From Providencia rettgeri (GTDB taxonomy: Bacteria; Pseudomonadota; Gammaproteobacteria; Enterobacterales; Enterobacteriaceae): 64,000 bases of DNA. The stretch is from NCBI GenBank assembly GCA_900455085.1, contig UGTZ01000001.1:3502501-3566500 (forward strand). Direction: 5' to 3'. Numbering within the stretch: the stretch's first letter is position 1; each line of letters begins with the position of its first letter. Positions 9,805 through 19,651 of this stretch are shown here, piece by piece. The notes under the pieces were generated by a model, which was not told where the DNA came from, made no database searches, and was given only the letters and a program-made list of their open reading frames with translations. A program made the translations under genes and the position numbers.

Positions 9805-10644
9805 TTAATAACCGTCAGAGTCAAGGTCAGGGCTAAACTCTCTTGTGTCTAAACGGTGAACGTGGGTTGTAATATGCCTTTGACTTTGCTCATTAATGCT
9901 TAATTCTAAATATCGCCAACCCGGCGCGACAGTATCAAGGGCAAAATTAGTACAGTGAGGTTTAAATTGTACGCAAGTAGAAGGCGTAGCTAATAACCGA
10001 ATCCCGTGCCAGTTTTCATCCATTTCTTGGTGAATATGGCCACATAGCATCGCTTTAACATTTGGGTAGTTTTTTAAGTAGTCAGCTAAAATATGTGAAT
10101 TTCTCAAACTGTGCTGATCAAGCCAAGTACAACCCGAAGCTAGAGGATGATGATGCAGCATAATCAATGTGGTACGTTCAGGTTCAGCATCTAAGCTGGC
10201 TTTCATCCATTCCAATTGTTGTTCAGAAAGCTCACCATGAGGTACATCTTGAAGTTGGCTATCAAGCATCAGAATTTGCCATTCATCGCCAATTAAAATT
10301 TGTTTAGCACTTGAAATCCCTGCAACTCGCAATGTTTCTACCATAGCAGGTGGGTAATCATGATTACCAGGAAGCCATACACAAGGGGCAGGAATACGCG
10401 CAATACCATCCGCAAAATGCTGATAAGCTTGTGGTGATTGGTCTTGAACCAGATCCCCTGTCGCAACAATTAAATCAATCGGAAGATTTTGCTCTGTGAT
10501 AGCATCAAGTACCGCCTGATAACTACGGTAAGTATTTACCCCTAAAAGCGTATTTTCTGTATTAGCAAAAAGATGCGTATCAGTAACCTGTAAAATTCTC
10601 ACAATTTTAGAGTTCTTCGCAGTCACTTCAAGCTGGCTGTCCAA
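9805..10644 (-). CDS. cpdA: 3',5'-cyclic-AMP phosphodiesterase CpdA
   Basis: Class III cAMP phosphodiesterase that lowers cAMP and so affects CRP signalling. The 279-residue protein shows the metallophosphoesterase metal ligands in order: DTHLF (about 21-25), GDLVQD (about 62-67), GNHDY, HHHPL and CGHIHQE. The N-terminus MDSQLEV...RILQVTDTHLF aligns directly with E. coli CpdA. It lies between nudF and yqiA. In E. coli yqiB (DUF1249) lies between nudF and cpdA; here only 143 bp without such an ORF separate them. Confidence 0.94.
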   Translation of the reverse strand: MDSQLEVTAKNSKIVRILQVTDTHLFANTENTLLGVNTYRSYQAVLDAITEQNLPIDLIVATGDLVQDQSPQAYQHFADGIARIPAPCVWLPGNHDYPPAMVETLRVAGISSAKQILIGDEWQILMLDSQLQDVPHGELSEQQLEWMKASLDAEPERTTLIMLHHHPLASGCTWLDQHSLRNSHILADYLKNYPNVKAMLCGHIHQEMDENWHGIRLLATPSTCVQFKPHCTNFALDTVAPGWRYLELSINEQSQRHITTHVHRLDTREFSPDLDSDGY

Positions 10645-10787
10645 AAGTATTCCTTTCCTTAAATATTATTTAGTACCCAATCTATTCATTAAAGCCATAT
10701 AAAAGCTAAACACATTTGCAACTATCTTAAAACTTTACTTTCTAACTTTCTGATAATCAGCACACATTTCACCAGATTAATCGTTAT

Positions 10788-11426
10788 TTAAAACTGTTTC
10801 ATCCACTTTTCATAAAGTTTTTGCTGGTTGAGCTGCAACCACTGAATAGCAATAACGGTTGCTGCATTATCAATTGTGCCATCTTCAACCCATTGATAAG
10901 CTTGTTCTCGGCTAACCACATGCACACAAATATCTTCATTTTCTGACGCTAGCCCATGCACCCCTTTCGCTTGGCTGCTATCGACTTCACCGATAAATAC
11001 ATGCATACGTTCAGTCGTACCACCCGGGCTAGAAAGATAACTTACTGCTTTTTCAGTACGACCAATAATAAGCCCAGCTTCCTCAACGGCTTCACGACGA
11101 ATAACCTCTTCGGGCGATTCGTTTGGCTCTATCATTCCAGCAACTGCTTCAAGCAACCACGGTGTTTCGCTAGTTTCGATCGCAGGAAACCGAATTTGTT
11201 CAATCAAAACAACACTATTCGTTTTCGGATCATAGGGTAAAACCACACCTGCGTGACCACGTTCAAAAACTTCACGGCGAATTTCTTTACTCCATCCGCC
11301 CGCGAAAAGGCGATGTCGAAATTGATATTCAACCATTTGAAAAAAACCGTTAAATAATTTACGCTTGGATATAATTTCAACATCATTCTTGCCATATTTA
11401 ATTGGCTGCTTTATTTGTTTTGTCAT
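10788..11426 (-). CDS. nudF: ADP-ribose pyrophosphatase NudF
   Basis: Nudix hydrolase converting ADP-ribose to AMP and ribose 5-phosphate. The Nudix box reads GMIEPNESPEEVIRREAVEE with the REAxEEAG core near residues 107-113. The flanking ERGHAGVVLPYD, QIRFPA and SPGGTTERMHVF segments match E. coli NudF. Its 212 aa are usual. The ATG at 11426 has a good GGAG 7 nt upstream; the upstream ATG at 11444 is poorer. It is divergent from tolC, as in E. coli. Confidence 0.94.
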   Translation of the reverse strand: MTKQIKQPIKYGKNDVEIISKRKLFNGFFQMVEYQFRHRLFAGGWSKEIRREVFERGHAGVVLPYDPKTNSVVLIEQIRFPAIETSETPWLLEAVAGMIEPNESPEEVIRREAVEEAGLIIGRTEKAVSYLSSPGGTTERMHVFIGEVDSSQAKGVHGLASENEDICVHVVSREQAYQWVEDGTIDNAATVIAIQWLQLNQQKLYEKWMKQF

Positions 11427-11731
11427 TGCATTCTCCAAACCCAATTATTCCATCTTAAGGAAATAATTGTGGATTAAAACAGTTTTTAAGGTTTTTTAAC
11501 CTCAGATGAGGTAATGTTTAATAAATTGAGACAAAATGGCACAAAAGGCTACCGTTAATAGAAGTGATACTCTGTTACAATAAGCGCCATTATTCAAATC
11601 TAAGAGCAACGTAGTGTCTGTTTTTAATAACTGTCTCTAAAACGGATAATTTAATATCTATCGCCTAGTTAGGCATGGTACGTTTTAGGCAACAGACTCA
11701 ACTTAATTTGCTGTTTAATCAAGGAATCAAA
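11427..11731. other. Divergent nudF/tolC intergenic region (305 bp)
   Basis: Holds the promoters of nudF (leftward) and tolC (rightward). No -35/-10 pair convinced me. The AAGGA ribosome-binding site of tolC lies just before 11732. Confidence 0.5.
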
Positions 11732-13120
11732 ATGAAGAAACTGCTTCCCCTTTTAATTTCGATGAGTTTTGTGGGTCTCAGTACCAATAGCTACGCAGAA
11801 GATTTACTACAGGTTTACCAAAAATCCAAAGAAAGTAACCCTGAGTTAAGAAAATCATTAGCAGAACGTAATCAAGCTTTTGAAAAAATTAATGAATCTC
11901 GTAGCCCATTATTGCCACAATTAGGTTTAGGTGCAGGAGCTAGCTACGGAAGCGGTTACCGTGATGCAAGAAACACTGAAAGCACAGGTTTAAATGCTTC
12001 ACTGAAACTAACCCAAGTTGTGTTTGATATGTCTAAATGGCGTCAATTAACTATCCAAGAAAAAACAGCGGGTATTTCTGATGTCACTTACCAAACAAGT
12101 CAGCAGCAATTAATTTTAGATACTGCAATTGCGTATTTTAACGTATTAAAAGCGATTGACGCGTTATCTTATATTGAAGCGAATAAAGAAGCTGTTTATC
12201 GCCAATTAGACCAAGTGACACAACGCTTTAACGTTGGTCTTGTTGCTATTACTGACGTGCAAAACGCCCGTGCAAACTATGATAGCGTTATAGCACAAGA
12301 AGTTGCAGGCCGTAACGAGTTAGAAAATGCGATTGAAAAATTGCGTCAAGTCAGCGGCGTGTACTATAACCGACTTGCCTCTTTAAATATCGACCGTTTT
12401 AAAACCAATGAACTGGGCGATATCAACGCTATCTTAAAAGAAGCGGAAGAGCGTAACCTCAGCCTGTTAAGCGCACGTTTAGCACAAGACGTTTCTCGTG
12501 AAAACATCCGTTTAGCGGAAACAGGTCACATGCCAACGGTTAGCCTTGATGCCTCAACATCCGTCACAAATAGTTACCAACACGGCAGTGGTTATAATAC
12601 TCCATATGGCGGTAGTGCGAGCAATAGCTACAACGGCCAAAATAGCATTGGCTTAAATTTAAGCATTCCACTGTATAGTGGTGGTGCAGTAAGTTCTCAG
12701 GTCGAACAAGCACAATATGGTTTCCAAGGTGCTAGTGAGCAACTAGAAAGCGTTTATCGCAATGTGGTTCAGTTAGTTCGCTCATCATTTAATAACGTAG
12801 CATCGTCAATCAGTAGTATTAATGCTTACAAACAAGTTGTTGTTTCCGCTCAAAGCTCATTAGATGCGATGGAAGCAGGCTACCAAGTAGGAACACGTAC
12901 CATTGTTGACGTATTGACAGCAACAACAGCGCTATACCAAGCGAAGCAGAATCTGTCTAATGCGCGTTATGACTACATGATTAACCAACTGAATATCGAA
13001 TTTGCTCGCGGCACATTGAACGAAGACGATATTGCACGCCTGAATGCGAATTTAGGTAAAGAGATTTCAACCTCTGCAAGTAGTATTATCCGTAATACCA
13101 ATGCGCCAAAAATGAACTAA
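11732..13120 (+). CDS. tolC: Outer-membrane efflux channel TolC
   Basis: Trimeric outer-membrane exit duct for AcrAB-type drug pumps and type I secretion. The 462-residue precursor has a signal peptide (MKKLLPLLISMSF...NSYA) and two repeated OEP domains with long alpha-helical segments. Near the end of repeat 2, GYQVGTRTIVDVLTAT mirrors RFNVGLVAITDVQNAR in repeat 1, which shows the internal duplication. The ATG at 11732 with AAGGA upstream is preferred to 11675. A small Ser/Gly/Tyr-rich insertion (about 287-310) lies before the IGLNLSIPLYSGG strand. It is divergent from nudF and followed by a terminator. Confidence 0.95.
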   Translation: MKKLLPLLISMSFVGLSTNSYAEDLLQVYQKSKESNPELRKSLAERNQAFEKINESRSPLLPQLGLGAGASYGSGYRDARNTESTGLNASLKLTQVVFDMSKWRQLTIQEKTAGISDVTYQTSQQQLILDTAIAYFNVLKAIDALSYIEANKEAVYRQLDQVTQRFNVGLVAITDVQNARANYDSVIAQEVAGRNELENAIEKLRQVSGVYYNRLASLNIDRFKTNELGDINAILKEAEERNLSLLSARLAQDVSRENIRLAETGHMPTVSLDASTSVTNSYQHGSGYNTPYGGSASNSYNGQNSIGLNLSIPLYSGGAVSSQVEQAQYGFQGASEQLESVYRNVVQLVRSSFNNVASSISSINAYKQVVVSAQSSLDAMEAGYQVGTRTIVDVLTATTALYQAKQNLSNARYDYMINQLNIEFARGTLNEDDIARLNANLGKEISTSASSIIRNTNAPKMN

Positions 13121-13519
13121 AATATTTAGCTCATGTGAAAATGACATAATGACCCGCTTACATAGCGGGTTATTTTTTGAGGGTAATCCTGCAAACAACT
13201 TAGAATTGCTAATTTGTACTAATTAAACCGTTTATAACGCCTTTTCATTAGCCACGGGCACAAATTCAGTGAATTCTCACTCTTATTACTACGCATTAGA
13301 GCAAAAAACAACCTACATCTAATATATTGATATAAAATAAAAATATTATTTTTCTCTTCAAGAAACGTCATGCTAATTAGGGAAAAATAGCAGAAAGTTA
13401 TCAAAATGATAAATTCAGCTCATTTCTCCTATATTTCTGCTTTAATTTTCAGCGTTTATCCCCTATCCTAGAGCTAACATCTAAAAACATCTTACTTAAT
13501 TTAATTCAGGGTAATTACC
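13121..13519. other. Intergenic region tolC-ygiB (399 bp)
   Basis: Contains the tolC terminator at its left end. The rest is A+T-rich and without a supportable ORF. The GG-rich ribosome-binding site and presumably the promoter of ygiB are at its right end. Confidence 0.5.
13152..13178 (+). terminator. tolC terminator
   Basis: ACCCGCT, 5-nt loop, AGCGGGT, then TATTTTTT. Confidence 0.85.
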
Positions 13520-14224
13520 ATGACCATGAAGCGTACCAAAAATATTAACCAGAGCGCCTTCCGTAAGTCTTGGCGTTCATACCGTTTAGCACCTGTGGCT
13601 GTTGCGGTCAGTGCTGTATTTATGCTTTCCGCTTGTGAAGAAAGCGATGAAACCGTATCACTGTACACCAATGCGCAAGATTGTAGCCAAGCGAACCCAT
13701 CGCAAGCAGAACAGTGCACCATCGCCTACAACAATGCTCTACAAGAAGCGGCTAAAACTGCACCTAAATATGAAACTCAAGCTGACTGCATTGCTGAGTT
13801 TGGTGAATCAATGTGTACTCAAGCTCCAGCTCAAGCAGGTCTTGCAGGCACTAGTTCAACCAATGGTGAACAAACGGCCCAAGCACAAAGCAGCGGCGGT
13901 AGCATGTGGATGCCATTAATGATGGGTTATATGATGGGCCGTATGATGGGCGGTAGCGCTGCATCACAACCATTATTCAGCTCAAAAAACCCAGCTAGCC
14001 CAGCCAACGGTAAGTTTGTGGATGCATCAGGTAAAAGCTATGGCCCTGCAGTTGCAGGTGGTCGTTCAATGAGCGTACCAAAAACAGCCATGGCACCTAA
14101 ACCACCAACAACTTCAACCGTTACCCGTGGTGGTTTTGGTGACACCGTAAATAAACAAGCGATGGCACAACGTTCATCTTCTTCTGCAAAATCAACCTCT
14201 TCTTCCCGTTCGATGGGTGGTTGA
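13520..14224 (+). CDS. ygiB: YgiB-like lipoprotein (DUF1190/UPF0441)
   Basis: Function not established in the family. The 234-residue protein begins with a long basic n-region, then a hydrophobic segment ending in a lipobox (LSAC, Cys at about 39), so it is probably a lipoprotein. Conserved cysteine spacing follows ([24 protein letters not shown]). The middle contains a Met-rich [12 protein letters not shown] stretch, and the last third is Ser/Gly/Ala-rich and probably disordered. It is 6 bp from ygiC, as in E. coli, so the two are likely one operon. The first codons (MTM) offer two close ATGs. Confidence 0.88.
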   Translation: MTMKRTKNINQSAFRKSWRSYRLAPVAVAVSAVFMLSACEESDETVSLYTNAQDCSQANPSQAEQCTIAYNNALQEAAKTAPKYETQADCIAEFGESMCTQAPAQAGLAGTSSTNGEQTAQAQSSGGSMWMPLMMGYMMGRMMGGSAASQPLFSSKNPASPANGKFVDASGKSYGPAVAGGRSMSVPKTAMAPKPPTTSTVTRGGFGDTVNKQAMAQRSSSSAKSTSSSRSMGG

Positions 14225-14230
14225 TAAGTA

Positions 14231-15394
14231 ATGAAACGAGTTCCTATAGTAGAGCGCCCAAATTGGCGCGAAAAAGCCTCTGAATTTGGCTTTGAATTTC
14301 ATACTATGTATGGTGAGCCTTACTGGTCAGAAGATGCGTATTACCAATTCACTATGGCACAGATTGAAGAAATCGAAGATGCAACCGAGCAGTTGCATCA
14401 AATGTGCCTAAAAGTGGTTGAACGTGTTGTTGAAAGCGATGAGCTAATGACACGTTTTCAGATCCCTAAGCATTGCTGGGAATTTGTTCGCAGTTCATGG
14501 AAAAGCGAACAACCTTCTTTATATTCCAGGCTTGACCTCGCTTACGATGGTATTAACCCACCTAAGCTATTGGAAAACAATGCGGATACTCCAACCTCAT
14601 TATATGAGTCTGCATTTTTCCAATGGATCTGGCTAGAAGATCAAATTGAAGCAGGAAAACTCCCTGAAAACGCCGATCAATTTAATAGCATTCAAGAGCA
14701 ATTGATCGAGCGCTTTACGCAATTAAAAGATCAGTATGGTTTCCGTTTGTTGCATATGTCTTGTTGCCGTGACACAGAAGAAGATCGCGGTACTGTTCAA
14801 TATTTACAAGACTGTGCAAATGAAGCTGGTATTGCCACTGAATTCTTATATATCGATGAAATTGGTCTAGGTGAAAAAGGTGAATTTTCGGATACACAAG
14901 ATCAGGTGATTAGTAACCTGTTCAAGCTATATCCGTGGGAATTTATGCTAAGAGAAATTTTCTCGACTAAATTGCAAGATGCTGGTGTACGCTGGTTAGA
15001 ACCTGCATGGAAGAGCATCATTTCTAATAAAGCTTTATTGCCAATGTTATGGGAAATGTTCCCAGATCACCCAAATTTACTGCCTGCTTATTTTGCGGAT
15101 GGCAAAACCCAACCAGAACTCGAAAAATACGTTATTAAACCACTATTCTCTCGTGAAGGTGCTAATATCCGTATTATCGAAAACGGTAAAGAAATTGCAG
15201 CCGCGGATGGTCCTTACGGCGAAGAAGGCATGATTATTCAACAGTTCCATCCACTTCCACAATTTGAAGGTAACTACACCTTAGTCGGAAGCTGGTTGGT
15301 GAATGATCAACCTGCGGGGATCTGTATTCGTGAAGATAAAGAATTGATCACTCAAGATTTATCACGTTTTTACCCACATACGATCATCGACTAA
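14231..15394 (+). CDS. ygiC: YgiC, glutathionylspermidine-synthase-like ATP-grasp protein
   Basis: A 387-residue member of the GSP_synth family, resembling the synthetase domain of glutathionylspermidine synthase; E. coli YgiC has no proven product. ATP-grasp features include [14 protein letters not shown] (about 116-130), the [11 protein letters not shown] glycine-rich segment near 310 and the metal-ligand region [14 protein letters not shown]. It lacks the amidase half found in full Gss. It is translationally close to ygiB and followed by a terminator. Confidence 0.9.
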   Translation: MKRVPIVERPNWREKASEFGFEFHTMYGEPYWSEDAYYQFTMAQIEEIEDATEQLHQMCLKVVERVVESDELMTRFQIPKHCWEFVRSSWKSEQPSLYSRLDLAYDGINPPKLLENNADTPTSLYESAFFQWIWLEDQIEAGKLPENADQFNSIQEQLIERFTQLKDQYGFRLLHMSCCRDTEEDRGTVQYLQDCANEAGIATEFLYIDEIGLGEKGEFSDTQDQVISNLFKLYPWEFMLREIFSTKLQDAGVRWLEPAWKSIISNKALLPMLWEMFPDHPNLLPAYFADGKTQPELEKYVIKPLFSREGANIRIIENGKEIAAADGPYGEEGMIIQQFHPLPQFEGNYTLVGSWLVNDQPAGICIREDKELITQDLSRFYPHTIID

Positions 15395-15415
15395 GCATAC
15401 TTAAAGCTAAAAATG

Positions 15416-15450
15416 AAGCCCAAACATAGCAATATGATTTGGGCTTTTTT
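15416..15450 (+). terminator. Terminator after ygiC
   Basis: AAGCCCAAA pairs with TTTGGGCTT and is followed by T6. The two converging genes ygiC and ygiD could share it. Confidence 0.8.
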
Positions 15451-15476
15451 ATGAAACAAAGCTATAGCAGAAAAAT

Positions 15477-16282
15477 TTATCCTACCTGAATAGACAACAT
15501 ACTTAACGATGCTGACACAATTCCTTCAATCGGTGTACTAATCTCTTCTTGACCATCCCAAGTGCCTAAAATAGGTAAAATAGGCAAGTAATGTTCTGGT
15601 GATGGGTTCGACCAATTTGCCATCCTCCCGTTCCAATCCGCTAGCTAGTGGATGTGGCGTTTCATGGCTTTTCAGATTGTCATACACAAATTTCTCAAAA
15701 GATATTGCCCACGGGTATGGCTCAGCATGGGAATTTTGCCAATTCATCGCTCGTAAATTGTGTACAACATTGCCACTCCCCATAATCAATACACCTTCAT
15801 CCCTTAGAACGGATAGTTTTTTTCCAAGGTCATAGTGCCAAATAGCAGGCTTGCTACCATCGATACTCAATTGGATTACGGGGATATCGGCTTCTGGATA
15901 CATACGTACCAAAATTTCCCACGTGCCATGGTCTAATCCCCCACTCTTGTTCATCAAGGTAAATTGGCTCAGGGGCTAATAATGAGGCAACTTGCTGAGC
16001 TAATTCAGGAGAACCAGGGGCAGGATATTCGATTTGGTACAAGGCTTCAGGGAACCCACCAAAATCATGAATCGTTTTCGGTTTTAACATCGAAGTAACT
16101 GCGGTTCCACGCGTATACCAGTGGGCTGAAATCACTAAAATTGCACTTGGCCGAGGTAAAGCTTTACCGAGTTTCTCCCACGTTTGAGTATAAGGATTAT
16201 CCTCAATCGCGTTCATGGGGCTACCATGACCAATAAAAATGGCAGGGATCTTATTTTTTACCACTGAAGTATTTAGCGACAT
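15477..16282 (-). CDS. ygiD: 4,5-DOPA extradiol dioxygenase-like protein YgiD (two apparent frameshifts)
   Basis: Non-haem iron/zinc LigB-type dioxygenase family; E. coli YgiD oxidises L-DOPA in vitro. Metal-ligand and family motifs include GHGSPMN near the N-terminus, SAHWYTRGTAV, HDFGGFP and DHGTWEILV. The frame breaks at a C5 run (15938-15942; four expected, restoring EWGLDHGTW) and at a G3 run (15604-15606; two expected, restoring VEPSPEHYLP). The true C-terminus then reads to SASLSMLSIQVG with its stop at 15477. Corrected length is 267 aa, similar to E. coli YgiD. Confidence 0.9.
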
Positions 16283-16537
16283 GATGATTTCAACTCCAAC
16301 TCAATTAGTTTCTTCCTACAGCATACGCTTTCCTGTCAAAAACACAGTGGGCTAATTATGAGTATGATCATCAAAAAAATTGAAAAGGCCACGAGGTGTG
16401 CAACTCAGTGGCCTTAATAACATTCTATATGCTTAACGTACTATCAATAATTTAAATAAATTAGCTTATTTTAGCCTATTAATATTTAAACTTATCAAAA
16501 TCTCTATCTAGAGCTCTTCCTCAAAATATTATGAGGA

Positions 16538-17191
16538 TCAGCTCGCTTTCTTCTCGACCTGAAGACGGTACTGCACTAAATCTTCAATTGTCACAACCGT
16601 CAAACCATGCTGCTTACCAAATGCTGCCACTTCTGGGGTGCGAGCCATAGAACCATCATCATTAGTCAACTCACACAGCACACCAGCAGGTTTGAAACCC
16701 GCTAGAGTTGCAAGGTCGATAGATGCTTCAGTGTGTCCACGACGCGCTAATACCCCACCATCACGTCCACGCAATGGGAAAACGTGGCCAGGGTGATTTA
16801 GATCAGCAGGAACTGCATTATCAGCAATAGCAGCACGAATAGTGGTGATACGATCCGCCGCAGAAACCCCCGTAGTCACGCCTTTTGCCGCTTCGATGGT
16901 TACCGTAAAGCCAGTTTGGTTTTGGCTGGTGTTATTTTCCACCATCATTGGTAATTCGAGCTGCTTGCGACGTTCTTCAGTGATACAAAGACATACGATC
17001 CCACTGCTATAACGAATGGTAAATGCCATTTGTTCCGCGGTCATGGTTTCTGCAGCAAAAATTAAATCGCCTTCGTTCTCACGATCTTCATCATCAAGAA
17101 CAAGAACACCCTTACCTTGGCGTAAAGCCTCGATAGCATTTTCAACACGCTCGATAGGATTACCGAATACAGAAAGTAGCGAATGATCCAT
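16538..17191 (-). CDS. ribB: 3,4-dihydroxy-2-butanone-4-phosphate synthase
   Basis: Converts ribulose 5-phosphate to DHBP and formate, supplying the xylene ring of riboflavin. The 217-residue stand-alone RibB (not fused to RibA) has the catalytic acidic loop [16 protein letters not shown] (about 33-48), the RHGHTE-type element as [11 protein letters not shown] and [14 protein letters not shown]. Length matches E. coli RibB. It is preceded by a long leader with an FMN riboswitch, so FMN levels should control it. Confidence 0.96.
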   Translation of the reverse strand: MDHSLLSVFGNPIERVENAIEALRQGKGVLVLDDEDRENEGDLIFAAETMTAEQMAFTIRYSSGIVCLCITEERRKQLELPMMVENNTSQNQTGFTVTIEAAKGVTTGVSAADRITTIRAAIADNAVPADLNHPGHVFPLRGRDGGVLARRGHTEASIDLATLAGFKPAGVLCELTNDDGSMARTPEVAAFGKQHGLTVVTIEDLVQYRLQVEKKAS

Positions 17192-17755
17192 GGTAAAAAA
17201 CCTCTTAAATAGTTATTAACTAGTTACCAGAATCAAGGCAGTCTTAGGAATACGAGAAATGGTGAATATATAAATAGCCAACAACAGGCATTTACCTATT
17301 CAGGTATGCAGAACACTATTGTGCGTAACAGCACAAACATGCAGATACTGTTAATTCTCTCCCATCCGGACTATAACCGTCGGCCCCAGATTCACACTGG
17401 GTCTGCTGACCTTTACCACAGGTAAAGCGCTCGCGGGCTTCATGCGTGATGCATGTTTACCGCCGGTGGGGACTTTCACCCCGCCCTGAGATATACGCAA
17501 TTAATATAACGCCAATAATTCAAGTTCGCAACGATGATAATCAAAATTGGCGAATGACTCACACTTTTAGTCAAAAAACATGAATAAAAACTTAGAGTTA
17601 TCACGGTTAATTTTACTACCTTAGACGAATAGCAAGCTGCTCTCGTCACAGATAATACAACGAGGCCTTTTTGCTAACTAATTCGAGCTAGCACAAGGCG
17701 AAAAGAGGTATTACACTACGCTTAATAATATCTTGATTAACTGAAGGACCCGCGA
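17192..17755. other. Divergent ribB/ubiK region with riboswitch leader
   Basis: Contains about 160 bp between the riboswitch and ribB (leader expression platform), the FMN riboswitch itself, the upstream ribB promoter region and, to the right, the ubiK promoter and ribosome-binding site (GAAGGACCC before 17756). No protein gene is seen. Confidence 0.6.
17350..17493 (-). ncRNA. FMN riboswitch (RFN element) of ribB
   Basis: Reading the minus strand from 17493, the highly conserved RFN start AGGGCGGGGTGAAAGTCCCC is followed by ACCGGCGGTAAAC, the CAGCAGACCC and GACGGTTATAGTCCGGATGGGAGAGA blocks. This is the canonical FMN-binding aptamer order. It lies about 160 nt upstream of the ribB start, as in other enterobacteria, where FMN binding represses ribB. 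Confidence 0.96.
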
Positions 17756-18022
17756 ATGCTCGATCCGAAAAAAATTGAACAAGTTGCCCGCCAAATTCAA
17801 GGCGCTTTACCGCAAGGCGTACGTGATTTAGGTGAAGATTTTGATAAAAAACTGCGTTCACTGTTACAATCACAGCTCGGTAAATTAGACTTAGTCAGCC
17901 GTGAAGAATTTGATATTCAAACTCAAGTTTTATTACGTACCCGCGAAAAATTAGCGAAAATGGAACAACGCGTTAGCGCACTTGAAGCCCATTTAAATGT
18001 AGAAGAAAAGACAGCTGAGTAA
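17756..18022 (+). CDS. ubiK: Ubiquinone biosynthesis accessory factor UbiK (YqiC)
   Basis: Small (88 aa) accessory protein of aerobic ubiquinone biosynthesis that forms a complex with UbiJ; previously called YqiC. N-terminal amphipathic helix ([13 protein letters not shown]) and a C-terminal coiled coil ([20 protein letters not shown]) followed by an acidic tail are typical. It is divergent from ribB, as in E. coli. GAAGGA precedes the ATG. Confidence 0.92.
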   Translation: MLDPKKIEQVARQIQGALPQGVRDLGEDFDKKLRSLLQSQLGKLDLVSREEFDIQTQVLLRTREKLAKMEQRVSALEAHLNVEEKTAE

Positions 18023-18062
18023 TTAAATTGAAAAAGTGACACCTCTTTAATTTTAGATAAAT

Positions 18063-18103
18063 AAAAACCTCACGGCGTTTTTACATACCCACGTGAGGTT
18101 TTT
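18063..18103. terminator. Bidirectional terminator between ubiK and hldE
   Basis: AAAAACCTCACG and CGTGAGGTTTTT form a 12-bp perfect stem with a 17-nt loop, between two converging genes. Confidence 0.8.
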
Positions 18104-18131
18104 AACTAACTAATTAATTAATAATGATAAA

Positions 18132-19559
18132 TTAACTCGTTTTCATAATATTTTTAATGATATTCGTTGTGGAAATACCATCTTCAAAGTTAAGGACTTT
18201 GACCTCGCCTCCCGCGGCCCACACTTCTGCACTGCCCGCTATCTCTTCAGGGCGGTAATCCCCCCCTTTAACTAAGATGTCTGGCAGCACTTCTGCGATT
18301 AAGCGTTGCGGAGTGTCTTCTTCAAAAGCCACAACCCAATCCACTGCCCCCAAAGCACCTAAAACGGTCATGCGTTGTTCTAATGGGTTGACTGGGCGTG
18401 TTTCACCTTTTAAGCGGCGTGTCGATGCATCGCTATTTACAGCTACAATCAGACGGTCTCCCAATTTACGTGCATTGGCTAAATACGACACATGCCCTGC
18501 ATGAAGAATATCAAAACAACCATTCGTCATCACCACACGCTCACCGCGCTGTCTTGCATTCGCAACGGCTTGTTTCAATTCACTTTCGCTCATCACACCA
18601 AACCCGGTGTCAGCACGGCCACGAATGGCATTTTCCAATTCAATTGGCGAAACCGTGGAGGTTCCTAATTTACCCACGACCACGCCTGCTGCGGCATTAG
18701 CCAATGCGCAAGATTCATGTAATGGGCGGCCAGATGCAATAGACGCTGCAAGTACGCCGATTACGGTGTCCCCGGCTCCTGTTACGTCAAACACTTCTTG
18801 CGCCTGAGTCGGTAAATGCAATGGTGCTTCATCGCGACGAATTAAGCTCATACCTTGTTCTGAGCGCGTAATTAACAGTGCTTTAAGCTCCAATGACTGA
18901 AGCAGCTTCATGCCTTTTTCTTCAACGTCTTGATTGTTTTTACATGGCCCAACAATCGCTTCAAACTCAGACATGTTTGGCGTTAGTAATGTTGCCCCGC
19001 GGTAACGTTCGAAATTGTTGCCTTTCGGGTCAATCAAGACGGGAACATTGGCCTTGTTGGCAAGCGCTATCATCTTCTCGACATGAGTTAACGCCCCTTT
19101 CGCGTAATCAGATAACACCAGAGCACCAATATGAGGTAACGCCTGTTCAATGCGTTCCAACACAGGTGCGACATCAACATTGTCAAAACCTTCTTCAAAA
19201 TCAAGACGGATAAGTTGCTGATTACGTGAAAGTACACGTAATTTAGTAATCGTTGGATGGGTTGGAATAGCGACAAAATCACAACGCACCTGCACCGCAT
19301 TTAAGTTTTCAGTCAGTGCTTTTGCCGCGTCATCAATCCCAGTTAACCCGACAAGACGTGAATTTGCCCCTAACGAGGCAATGTTCATCGCGACGTTAGC
19401 CGCACCACCGGGACGCTCTTCTACCATCGTGACTTTAACGACCGGAACAGGGGCCTCTGGCGAAATACGGTTTGCAGGACCATGCCAATAACGGTCTAAC
19501 ATAACATCACCAACCACCAGCACACCGGCTTGTTTATAATCCGGAAGAGTTACTTTCAT
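18132..19559 (-). CDS. hldE: Bifunctional D-glycero-beta-D-manno-heptose-7-phosphate kinase / heptose 1-phosphate adenylyltransferase
   Basis: Provides two steps of ADP-heptose synthesis for the lipopolysaccharide inner core. The 475-residue protein has an N-terminal ribokinase-type domain ([23 protein letters not shown]; catalytic [11 protein letters not shown] near 260) and a C-terminal nucleotidyltransferase domain with [16 protein letters not shown] (HxGH motif) near 345-360. Length equals E. coli HldE (477). It is followed 92 bp downstream by glnE, reversing none of the E. coli order (glnE upstream, hldE downstream on the same strand). Confidence 0.95.
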   Translation of the reverse strand: MKVTLPDYKQAGVLVVGDVMLDRYWHGPANRISPEAPVPVVKVTMVEERPGGAANVAMNIASLGANSRLVGLTGIDDAAKALTENLNAVQVRCDFVAIPTHPTITKLRVLSRNQQLIRLDFEEGFDNVDVAPVLERIEQALPHIGALVLSDYAKGALTHVEKMIALANKANVPVLIDPKGNNFERYRGATLLTPNMSEFEAIVGPCKNNQDVEEKGMKLLQSLELKALLITRSEQGMSLIRRDEAPLHLPTQAQEVFDVTGAGDTVIGVLAASIASGRPLHESCALANAAAGVVVGKLGTSTVSPIELENAIRGRADTGFGVMSESELKQAVANARQRGERVVMTNGCFDILHAGHVSYLANARKLGDRLIVAVNSDASTRRLKGETRPVNPLEQRMTVLGALGAVDWVVAFEEDTPQRLIAEVLPDILVKGGDYRPEEIAGSAEVWAAGGEVKVLNFEDGISTTNIIKNIMKTS

Positions 19560-19651
19560 CCTGCACTCCAGTTTTAAAAAGGAAATCTGATAATAATTAG
19601 CAACAATACTAGCATATTGCGCTATTTAGCTAAATAAAATGCGTTTATTCC